NCBI GenBank assembly: GCA_023131705.1
Contig: JAGLZG010000214.1
Location: 1 to 6,007 of the forward strand
Reading direction: 5' to 3'
Source: Nanobdellota archaeon
GTDB taxonomy: Archaea; Nanobdellota; Nanobdellia; Woesearchaeales; B3-WOES
Length of the DNA stretch: 6,007 nucleotides
Shown: positions 1 to 4,241 of the stretch, piece after piece
How the letters are laid out: each line of letters begins with the position of its first letter
How positions within the stretch are numbered: position 1 is the stretch's first letter
The notes under the pieces: generated by a model
The model's input: only the letters and a program-made list of their open reading frames with translations
What the model was told of the DNA's origin: nothing
Databases searched by the model: none
Program-made: the position numbers and the translations under genes

Positions 1-827
1 TTTTTTGTATAGTTTTTTCCCAGTTCATCAGAATATTCTATTTTTAACGGCACTTTGTAATTCTTTGACTCTGCATCTGCATCAACCATTAACCTGAATG
101 TTATATTTTTAGATTCATGCGAATCAAGATTCTTAATGATTATTTCGTTTGTTGAATCAACTGGCGAGAATGGAAGCTCTTCTGTTGTAACTCCTGTTGT
201 AGTTGTTGTTTTAGTTAATATTTCTAATGTTGTTTTTATGTCTTTAAGCAGAGAATCTGCCATGTTTTCTATATTTATTGTAAGCAGTGAAACTGCTCCC
301 TGGGGCATTTCTTTTGGCTCTGATACTACTGAATTAACTGCCAGTATTGCATCATGGGTCTGGATTCTTACATCAAATGGTCCAACTCTCCTCCATATAG
401 CTCCATCATCAAGAGAATACTTTAACTTTATAGGATTGTTTCCTTCTACAGCATTTTTATCAACTCTTAGCTTGTAGTATAAAATAAATGCTTCTTTTCC
501 AACCTGGTACATATACATATCTCCTATTCTTCTTGTTGCAGACATTCCCCTGTCAAGGCTGAAAGGATATTCAGGCAATAATTCAAATACAACATCTTTT
601 GCATAATCTGCACCGACATTTTCCACTTTAAATCTTATTTCAACATAGCCTCCCGGCTCTGCAGGATCCGGATTTTGGTTTACCAGCTGATAATCTTTAT
701 CACTTATATTCCATCTTGAGCTATCCCTCACTTCTATGGACTCACCTCTTGGAACAATTACAGCATAAGCCATACTGCACATTAAAACTGTTAATAAAAC
801 ATATATTCCGATATTTTTTATTTTCAT
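1..827 (-). CDS. Secreted COG1361-type Ig-like (S-layer-like) protein, 3' end cut by window edge
   Basis: I translated this frame by hand from ATG at 827-825; it stays open for 275 codons to the left edge, so the C-terminus is missing. Residues 1-22 form a clear signal peptide: a basic start (MKIKN), a hydrophobic core and an AYA cleavage site before Val23. Residues 47-90 have the hallmark of archaeal COG1361 proteins, a DPAEPGG segment, then a beta strand and a VENVGADYAKDVVFELLPEYPF-like run. Two Ig/CARDB-like domains are likely, about 47-158 and 159 onward, the second holding a Thr-rich loop (residues 206-215). In archaea this family often sits beside MacB-type ABC ATPases and permeases, so it is probably the extracytoplasmic partner of the upstream ATPase. 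Its start overlaps the ATPase stop in ATGA and has a good Shine-Dalgarno. The family is firm, the substrate unknown. A permease gene would be expected to the left. Confidence 0.85.
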   Translation of the reverse strand, partial: MKIKNIGIYVLLTVLMCSMAYAVIVPRGESIEVRDSSRWNISDKDYQLVNQNPDPAEPGGYVEIRFKVENVGADYAKDVVFELLPEYPFSLDRGMSATRRIGDMYMYQVGKEAFILYYKLRVDKNAVEGNNPIKLKYSLDDGAIWRRVGPFDVRIQTHDAILAVNSVVSEPKEMPQGAVSLLTINIENMADSLLKDIKTTLEILTKTTTTTGVTTEELPFSPVDSTNEIIIKNLDSHESKNITFRLMVDADAESKNYKVPLKIEYSDELGKNYTK

Positions 828-1561
828 TTTTTACCATCTCCTTTTCTAGAGATGCCAGAAATTTTTAATTTCTCAGCACCTTTTTTAGTTTTTATAATCT
901 TTCCATCCCATAAAAATTCTATTCTATGGGCATATTTTGCTATATCAGCATCATGAGTTACCATTACTATTGTTTTTCCCTGTTTATTTAATTCCTCTAA
1001 AAAATGAATAACATTTTTACCTGTTGTAGAGTCAAGGTTTCCTGTAGGTTCATCTGCCAGAATAACATCAGGATCATTGGATAATGACCTTGCTATTGCG
1101 ACTCTTTGCTGCTGGCCACCTGAAAGCTCGGATGGCCTATGAGTTAACCTGTCTCCAAGTTCCATCATCTTTAGGATTTTAGTTGCTTTCTCTATTCTTT
1201 TTTCCCTGTTTATATCCTGGAATATCATAGGAAGCATTACATTTTCTAAGGCAGTTAGTGTTGGCAACAGGTTAAACTGCTGGAAAATAAAGCCAATCTT
1301 TTTACCTCTTATCTGGGCCAGTTCTGATTCACTCAGGTGGGATATATCTTTTTTGTCCAGGAAGATTCTTCCTTTTGTTGGAACATCAAGACATCCAACC
1401 ATGTTTAATACTGTACTTTTTCCGCTTCCAGATTTCCCTTGCACTGCAACAAAATCACCTTTTTTTATCTGTAAACTTATACCCTGCAATGCATTTACCT
1501 TTACATTACCCATTTCATAGATTTTCCATACATTTTCCAGTTTTATTATTACTTCCCTCAT
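824..1561 (-). CDS. MacB/LolD-type ABC transporter ATP-binding protein
   Basis: This is a 245-residue cytoplasmic ATPase of the MacB/LolD/FtsE class, which drives mechanotransmission or export through FtsX/MacB-like permeases. All motifs are intact: Walker A GKSGSGKST at 42-50, Q-loop FQQ at 93-95, signature LSGGQ at 146-150, Walker B VILADEP at 166-172, D-loop NLDS at 175-178, and switch His203 in VTHD. FQQFNLLP and the ADEPTGNLD block are typical of this class. I place the start at ATG 1561 (MREVIIKLENVWK), where the homology begins. An in-frame ATG at 1630 would add 23 residues that merely read the upstream AbrB gene out of frame. The start overlaps the AbrB stop by ATGA and the stop overlaps the COG1361 start the same way. 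I see no good Shine-Dalgarno, so translation probably depends on coupling. The last 20 residues are a basic tail. The permease is not in the window. Confidence 0.95.
   Translation of the reverse strand: MREVIIKLENVWKIYEMGNVKVNALQGISLQIKKGDFVAVQGKSGSGKSTVLNMVGCLDVPTKGRIFLDKKDISHLSESELAQIRGKKIGFIFQQFNLLPTLTALENVMLPMIFQDINREKRIEKATKILKMMELGDRLTHRPSELSGGQQQRVAIARSLSNDPDVILADEPTGNLDSTTGKNVIHFLEELNKQGKTIVMVTHDADIAKYAHRIEFLWDGKIIKTKKGAEKLKISGISRKGDGKK
834..842 (-). promoter_or_regulatory. Shine-Dalgarno for the COG1361 gene
   Basis: On the minus strand AGGAGATGG lies inside the end of the ATPase gene, with its GGAG core 10 bases before the ATG at 827. It is the best ribosome site in the window and fixes this start. 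It suggests the third gene can recruit ribosomes independently besides being coupled through ATGA. Confidence 0.75.
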
Positions 1562-1713
1562 TTTGATTTCTTTATGATTATATTTCCTTTTGTATCTATT
1601 GAAAACTCCAGAGTATCTCCTTGTTTCCATTCTTTTGCAAGAACCAATCCTTTAGGCAGGGTTATTATAAACTGCTTCTTGTTTGGATACTGCAATATGG
1701 ATTTGTTTCCCAT
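1558..1713 (-). CDS. 51-residue AbrB/SpoVT-type (swapped-hairpin) DNA-binding protein
   Basis: I read this short gene directly: ATG at 1713-1711, stop TGA at 1560-1558. The sequence runs from MGNKSILQYPNKKQFIITLP through KGLVLAKEWKQGD and LEFSIDTKGNIIIKKSK. It fits one AbrB/MazE swapped-hairpin unit: strand QFIITLP, helix KGLVLAKEW, turn KQGD, then two closing strands. Such proteins act as dimers and often autoregulate their operon. It is the first gene of the operon with the ATPase and exported protein. A stop codon (TAG) two codons upstream of the ATG leaves no room for an earlier start. The ATGA overlap with the ATPase supports its being real. A role in controlling transporter expression is inferred from position. 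The fold call is fairly safe, the DNA target unknown. Confidence 0.85.
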   Translation of the reverse strand: MGNKSILQYPNKKQFIITLPKGLVLAKEWKQGDTLEFSIDTKGNIIIKKSK

Positions 1714-1737
1714 TTTCTATTATGTTAAATTTAAGGT

Positions 1738-1757
1738 ATATTTAAAAATATATATAC
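1738..1757 (-). promoter_or_regulatory. TATA promoter of the AbrB-ABC-COG1361 operon
   Basis: The minus strand carries TATATATA followed by TTTTTAAATATA. The TTTAAATA part (1745-1738) is centred about 28 bases before the ATG at 1713, which predicts a leaderless mRNA. If the upstream TATATATA part is used instead, the leader would be about a dozen bases with no Shine-Dalgarno. The 12-mer TATATATACTTT (plus strand) occurs at 1749-1760 and again at 1796-1807, so a second TATA-like site lies 47 bases further upstream. Confidence 0.55.
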
Positions 1758-1842
1758 TTTAACTCATTAATTTAAAATATTGGTATATTTACTTGTATAT
1801 ATACTTTTTGATTTTATATAGAGAATAATTGATAACATCAGG

Positions 1843-2130
1843 ATTAAAAGAAGTTCTTAGGGTGTAGTTTACAACTAAGGTTAGGGTGTTTTCCCTCGTA
1901 AATTTGAGGCAAACCACAAATTTTCAGAGCTGGAAAATGGTAGAATTTGGGAAAAATCGGGAATTTTCTTGGAAAATTAGCGTAAGCGACCGATTTTTCC
2001 TTTTAATCCTTGTTAGTTTCGTTTTCGGTTATGAAGTTCCGAAAACCTGCGACCGCAGAGTAATTTTTAGGGGCGTTACAGAGCGTCAGCGGTACTTTAA
2101 GTTAAAGAAGCAAGGGGCTTTGGCGTTATA
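1843..2130 (+). ncRNA. Candidate structured RNA or hairpin-rich repeat element
   Basis: Several helices can be read directly. GGAAAAATCGG (1950-1960) pairs perfectly with CCGATTTTTCC (1990-2000). Inside it, AATTTTC (1962-1968) pairs with GAAAATT (1972-1978) around a 3-base loop, and a GC-GTAA-GC mini-hairpin follows. GTTTTCGG (2021-2028) pairs with CCGAAAAC (2039-2046). CTGC-GACC-GCAG (2048-2059) and CTTTA-AGT-TAAAG (2095-2107) are further hairpins. A TTTATATA box at 1813-1820 would start a plus transcript near 1843. I recognise no tRNA, RNase P, SRP or rRNA signature. A repeat or MITE-like element with palindromic parts is an equal alternative, because part of it recurs at 2634-2692. Strand and limits are guesses. 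Confidence 0.3.
2005..2124 (+). repeat. Left arm of a diverged inverted repeat around the wHTH locus
   Basis: Three blocks recur in the same order on the opposite strand at 2692-2634. AATCCTTGTTAGTTTC (2005-2020) matches 14 of 16 bases, TAATTTTTAGGGGC (2061-2074) is identical over 14, and AAGGGGCTTTGGC (2112-2124) matches apart from one extra G in the other copy. This arm carries two extra hairpin-containing segments (2021-2060 and 2075-2111) that are absent or much shorter in the right arm. Collinearity of three blocks argues against chance. Confidence 0.7.
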
Positions 2131-2136
2131 TTATGT

Positions 2137-2394
2137 TTACCCTTTTATTTTTTCAAGAAATCTTATACCTTCATCTGTTATTGACAGTCTGAATGATTCT
2201 TTTTTAGATGGGCTTTTTTCTTTGGGGATTTTTTCTATAGTAATGAATTTAAATCTCTCTAATGCCTCACAATTATCTTTTATTGTCGGGTAACCAGTTT
2301 TTATTAGTCCAGCTAATTTGTTATAAGAATCAATATTTTTTTCTCTTAATAATCTTAATATGCCAATCCTAATTTCATCACTGCTTCTTAACAT
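2137..2394 (-). CDS. Small winged-helix DNA-binding protein, probable transcription regulator
   Basis: This 85-residue protein has the layout of an archaeal ArsR/MarR-like winged helix. Helices cover about 5-18 (DEIRIGILRLLRE) and 24-32 (YNKLAGLI). A likely recognition helix is 36-49 (YPTIKDNCEALERF). A beta wing covers 50-72 with a basic loop (KEKSPSKKE), and a last helix is ITDEGIRFLEKI. I start it at ATG 2394, not the in-frame ATG at 2439, because the TATA box at 2417-2426 lies about 27 bases before 2394, and the longer start would include that promoter. It is divergent from a 51-residue gene with which it shares the TATA box, and may regulate both. No sensor domain is present, so any signal is unknown. 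Confidence 0.8.
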   Translation of the reverse strand: MLRSSDEIRIGILRLLREKNIDSYNKLAGLIKTGYPTIKDNCEALERFKFITIEKIPKEKSPSKKESFRLSITDEGIRFLEKIKG

Positions 2395-2416
2395 CACTAT
2401 AGAATTATAGTAAACT

Positions 2417-2426
2417 TTATATATAA
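2417..2426. promoter_or_regulatory. Shared palindromic TATA box for two divergent genes
   Basis: TTATATATAA is a perfect palindrome centred at 2421.5. The plus-strand ATG at 2448 is about 26.5 bases away and the minus-strand ATG at 2394 about 27.5 bases away. Both match the archaeal TATA-to-start distance, so one TBP site could direct two leaderless transcripts in opposite directions. Confidence 0.6.
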
Positions 2427-2447
2427 GTTCCCTATACATCTATATGG

Positions 2448-2603
2448 ATGAATAAAAAAGAGAGAAATAAGCTAGAAGAGATATACAAAGACTGTAAAAG
2501 TCTTGAAAGAATGAAAGATTTAACAATGTATGGTGCAGGCAGAGGAGATTTATGCATTATTTTGTTGAAGAAAAAGAGACCTGTTTTTAAATGGGTGAAA
2601 TAG
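2448..2603 (+). CDS. 51-residue basic protein of unknown function
   Basis: I read this short frame directly from ATG 2448 to TAG 2601-2603. The protein starts MNKKERNKLEEIYKDCKSLE and ends in VFKWVK. The N-terminal half should be a charged helix. A GAGRGD turn follows, then a strand-like CIILL and a basic tail KKKRPVFKWVK. I do not recognise a family. Support for it being real is its position: its ATG is about 26.5 bases from the palindromic TATA box that also fits the divergent winged-helix gene, and the frame ends just before the inverted repeat at 2634. The tail would suit a nucleic-acid-binding protein or a small partner of the regulator, but that is a guess. Confidence 0.5.
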   Translation: MNKKERNKLEEIYKDCKSLERMKDLTMYGAGRGDLCIILLKKKRPVFKWVK

Positions 2604-2633
2604 GTAAATAAATTATAATATTCTTTAAGTTAA

Positions 2634-2692
2634 GCCAAAGCCCCCTTCTATTTTTTATAAGCCCCTAAAAATTATTGAAACTAACATGAATT
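2634..2692 (-). repeat. Right arm of the inverted repeat around the wHTH locus
   Basis: Read on the minus strand this gives AATTCATGTTAGTTTC (2692-2677), two bases, TAATTTTTAGGGGC (2674-2661), an AT-rich spacer, then AAGGGGGCTTTGGC (2647-2634). It is the compact version of 2005-2124 without its hairpins. It lies just after the 51-residue plus-strand gene and 9 bases before the flank of the toxin module. It could be the terminal repeat of a small element or a second, shortened copy of a dispersed repeat. Confidence 0.7.
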
Positions 2693-2747
2693 ATATTCAA
2701 TAAGGCTTGGATACCTTAACTGCTTAATCATTGGTTATATTAACAAA

Positions 2748-2755
2748 TTATATAA
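2748..2755 (+). promoter_or_regulatory. TATA box of the PIN gene
   Basis: TTATATAA is centred about 29 bases before ATG 2781, predicting a leaderless or nearly leaderless transcript. It decides the start: the in-frame TTG at 2772 would lie only about 20 bases from the box, upstream of the expected transcription start. Confidence 0.55.
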
Positions 2756-2777
2756 GTAAATCAATTACTTATTGATT
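2752..2777. promoter_or_regulatory. Overlapping inverted repeats at the PIN start, candidate operator
   Basis: ATAAGTAA (2752-2759) is inverted as TTACTTAT (2765-2772), and AATCAAT (2759-2765) is inverted as ATTGATT (2771-2777). The two palindromes interlock between the TATA box and the ATG, where a bound repressor would block initiation. The RHH protein encoded nearby is the obvious candidate binder, by inference only. Confidence 0.45.
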
Positions 2778-2780
2778 AAA

Positions 2781-3197
2781 ATGGCAGAAAAATATTATTT
2801 AGATTCTTGTATCTGGAGAGATTACTTCGAAAACCGGTCTGACAAATTCAGACCATTAGGTGATTGGGCTTTCTCATTAATCAAACTCATAATACAAGAA
2901 AATAATCTAGTAATTTACTCAGATTTAGTGGAAGAAGAATTGTATGAAGGATTTTCTGAAGAAGATATCAAAAAGGTAATATCTATTGTTCCTAAAGAGA
3001 ACTTAGTCAAAATAGAATCTTCTTCAGAACAATTAAAAGAAGCAATTCAAATAGCAAAGAAACTAAAGATTCCTGTTAAAGATACTTTACACGCAATCTT
3101 AGCAAGAGATAATGATGCTATTATGGTAACTAGAGATAAACATTTCTACGAATTGTCAGAAAAAGTAACCATAAAAAAGCCAGAAGATTTAATCTAA
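2781..3197 (+). CDS. PIN-domain ribonuclease, VapC-like toxin
   Basis: This 138-residue protein is a compact PIN domain, the Mg2+-dependent RNase fold of VapC toxins. The expected acidic residues are present: Asp8 in YYLDSCIW, Glu51-53 in SDLVEEEL, Asp101 in VKDTLHA, and Asp119 in VTRDKHF. The spacing KDTLHAILARDNDAIMVTRD is typical of the C-terminal half of PIN proteins. The active site looks intact. I use ATG 2781 (MAEKYYLD) because of the TATA spacing. It converges with the RHH gene and overlaps it by 9 bases at the 3' ends. RHH-PIN pairs normally form one operon with the antitoxin first, so this tail-to-tail order is uncommon. Likely substrates are tRNA or rRNA, as for other VapC, but nothing here shows which. 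Confidence 0.87.
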   Translation: MAEKYYLDSCIWRDYFENRSDKFRPLGDWAFSLIKLIIQENNLVIYSDLVEEELYEGFSEEDIKKVISIVPKENLVKIESSSEQLKEAIQIAKKLKIPVKDTLHAILARDNDAIMVTRDKHFYELSEKVTIKKPEDLI

Positions 3198-3446
3198 ACT
3201 TACATTTAGCTTTTTAGCAATTTTTCTTATTACAATATCTCCAGCTTCCTCATCACTTTTCTTTGCTTTTAAGCTTCCTTTCAGTTCAGCTAATTTTTTA
3301 ATTGCTTCTTCTTTTTCAAGTTCATTCAATCTAGTCCTTATAGCGTCTCTAATAAATTCAGTCCTAGTACTATATCTATGACTCTTGATAGAACTATCAA
3401 CGTCATGCAGCAATCCTTCTTCCATCTTTAAACTTATAGTTTCCAT
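3189..3446 (-). CDS. RHH (CopG/VapB-like) antitoxin and repressor
   Basis: This 85-residue protein has a ribbon-helix-helix domain at 1-45: strand METISLKMEE, helix LLHDVDSSIKSH, the turn RYSTRTEFIRDAI and a second helix ending near LNELEKEE. It should dimerise and bind DNA through the ISLKM strand. The remaining charged helical tail (46-85, including KSDEEAGDIVIRKIAKKL) fits a toxin-binding arm. Its stop is inside the last codons of the PIN gene on the other strand. Pairing with that PIN protein rests on adjacency and on the usual RHH-PIN association. The start ATG 3446 follows a TTTAAATA box. An in-frame ATG at 3500 is separated from it by a TAG at 3467-3465, so it cannot be an extension. 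Confidence 0.85.
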   Translation of the reverse strand: METISLKMEEGLLHDVDSSIKSHRYSTRTEFIRDAIRTRLNELEKEEAIKKLAELKGSLKAKKSDEEAGDIVIRKIAKKLNVSLD

Positions 3447-3472
3447 AGTATTACTAAGTATATACTAAGTAT
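3446..3472. promoter_or_regulatory. Repeated TACTAAGTAT sites at the RHH start, candidate operator
   Basis: TACTAAGTAT occurs at 3452-3461 and 3463-3472, 11 bases apart, about one helical turn. A further TAGTA (3446-3450) makes the palindrome TAGTATTACTA with the first copy, and AGTATATACT (3457-3466) is a perfect palindrome across the junction. The cluster covers the space between the RHH TATA box and its ATG. Tandem short sites one turn apart are typical of RHH repressors, so autorepression is a reasonable inference. Confidence 0.5.
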
Positions 3473-3562
3473 TATTTAAAACTTTCGATTTTTCTGCCAT
3501 TTTTTATTATCAATTCTATAATTAAGCATATATCAAACGTTAAATCGGTTGTCAAGCCTTGG
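3465..3562 (-). repeat. Inverted match to the PIN upstream region, with an 11-codon remnant frame
   Basis: On the minus strand ATGGCAGAAAAAT (3500-3488) is identical to the first 13 bases of the PIN gene (2781-2793). In both places it follows ATTGAT plus an A-rich run. The distal side also matches: AAGGCTTG at 3560-3553 (minus) against 2702-2709 (plus), each followed by a short CC...TTAAC stretch. The frame starting at 3500 encodes MAEKSKVLNNT and stops at TAG 3467-3465. It may be the start of a deleted second PIN gene, a terminal repeat of the toxin module, or a small leader frame. Confidence 0.4.
3473..3480 (-). promoter_or_regulatory. TATA box of the RHH gene
   Basis: On the minus strand TTTAAATA is centred about 30 bases before ATG 3446, giving a leader of a few bases at most. 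The candidate operator repeats fill the interval. Confidence 0.5.
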
Positions 3563-3623
3563 TTCTCCAGTACTCACGAACTGAAAAATTTATTATCCCA
3601 CTATCATCAGCTTATAGAAAAGA

Positions 3624-3631
3624 TTTATAAA
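3624..3631 (+). promoter_or_regulatory. TATA box of the anchored-protein operon
   Basis: TTTATAAA is centred about 27 bases before ATG 3655. This predicts a leaderless mRNA and supports that start for the first gene. Confidence 0.6.
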
Positions 3632-3647
3632 GATTAAATTAATCTTT
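3629..3647. promoter_or_regulatory. 19-base palindrome, candidate operator of the anchored-protein operon
   Basis: AAAGATTAA and TTAATCTTT are perfect 9-base arms around one central A. The site begins inside the TATA box and ends 7 bases before the ATG, so a bound dimer would block TBP or polymerase. An extra AAAGATT lies just upstream at 3619-3625. The regulator is unknown. Confidence 0.5.
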
Positions 3648-3654
3648 TTCATTT

Positions 3655-4239
3655 ATGAGAAGGCATGATGAAAAAAGAGAAAAAAGAAAAAGGCTTTTTA
3701 TGAGTTTATTCATAGTTGCTATTATGGTTTTTAGTGTTGCTGGTTATATGATTGGAAGGGGTTCTTCTGAGAGTACAGAATATAATGGTTTTAAATTTAC
3801 AAGAAAAAATAACTATTGGGTTACAGATATTAATGATATAGAAATTAGCTTTGACTATTTTCCAACTGAGGTTGAGAATATCAATATAAGCAGCAGAATC
3901 ATAGACAGGATAAAAAATTCAAGAGAGGTAGATATTACTTCTGATTTTAACAACAGCTTTAAAGAAGGAATCTCTCTTGCGCATCTTAAACTTAGCATGA
4001 TTTTGTCAAATATTAATATTTATGTGAGAAAAGGCTTTACTGCAAATAATACATATGATATGCCTGTTATAACATGCGAAGACGCTACAGACTTTATCCC
4101 TGTTATTTTATTTGAGAAGTATAATAAAACAGGGGTTTATGAAGATGGGAATTGCATTATTGTCAGAGCAAAGTCTGAGATTGATTTTATTGCTGTAAAA
4201 GACAGAATACTTTATAGTGTATTTGGAATCATAGAATAA
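3655..4239 (+). CDS. Membrane-anchored Cys-containing protein, shorter paralogue (DPANN-type family)
   Basis: The 194-residue protein has a very basic cytoplasmic N-terminus (1-13, RRHDEKREKRKR), one transmembrane helix at about 14-34, and an outside domain. It is related to the next gene. YNGFKF...NYW (43-55) aligns with YNGHVF...GLW there, FDYFPTEVENI with FHYGPRDVEDV, and the C-terminal PVITCE...NCIIV...VFGIIE with PIITCE...NCIIV...LYGII. Cys141 and Cys167 in the shared C-terminal block may form a disulfide outside the cell. Function is unknown; I have seen similar proteins among uncharacterised DPANN sequences, which is memory and not a search. It heads a three-gene operon, and only two bases separate its stop from the next start. 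Confidence 0.75.
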   Translation: MRRHDEKREKRKRLFMSLFIVAIMVFSVAGYMIGRGSSESTEYNGFKFTRKNNYWVTDINDIEISFDYFPTEVENINISSRIIDRIKNSREVDITSDFNNSFKEGISLAHLKLSMILSNINIYVRKGFTANNTYDMPVITCEDATDFIPVILFEKYNKTGVYEDGNCIIVRAKSEIDFIAVKDRILYSVFGIIE

Positions 4240-4241
4240 AA

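Larger units (their letters stand above)
1714..2136. other. Gene-free stretch between two minus-strand genes
   Basis: I see no convincing gene here. The first third (to about 1840) is promoter-like and very AT-rich. From about 1843 the base composition becomes visibly richer in G+C and hairpins are dense; that part is described separately. A plus-strand frame open from 1886 to 2293 continues through the antisense of the winged-helix gene and shows no domain I know, so I do not call it as a protein. Confidence 0.6.
2702..2793 (+). repeat. Left flank of the PIN-RHH module, partner of 3488-3560
   Basis: The matched parts are AAGGCTTG (2702-2709), TTAAC shortly after, ATTGAT (2771-2776) and ATGGCAGAAAAAT (2781-2793). 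The middle does not align well. This is weaker than the repeat around the winged-helix locus but has the same geometry of inverted matches enclosing a two-gene module. Confidence 0.35.

Noticed and set aside
136..477. 113-codon plus-strand frame opposite the COG1361 gene
   Set aside because: It is antisense to a well-supported secreted protein gene and shows low-complexity Ser/Val/Thr composition expected of a shadow frame.
1559..1630. N-terminal extension of the ABC ATPase from ATG 1630
   Set aside because: The 23 extra residues are the AbrB gene read in another frame, and the ATPase homology begins at MREVIIKLENVWK.
1886..2293. 135-codon plus-strand open frame across the gene-free stretch
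   Set aside because: Its second half is the antisense of the winged-helix gene, its first half lies on the hairpin-rich region, it has no recognisable domain, and the start is not placed after a TATA box or Shine-Dalgarno.
3540..3600. tRNA-like GGTTCTCCAG stretch
   Set aside because: It resembles part of a T-loop, but no acceptor stem, anticodon arm or complementary 3' end can be formed around it.
3560..3612. Possible C/D box small RNA on the minus strand (CTGATGA near 3611-3605)
   Set aside because: A C-box-like TGATGA is present, but no CTGA D box is found at a suitable distance and no convincing C'/D' pair is seen.
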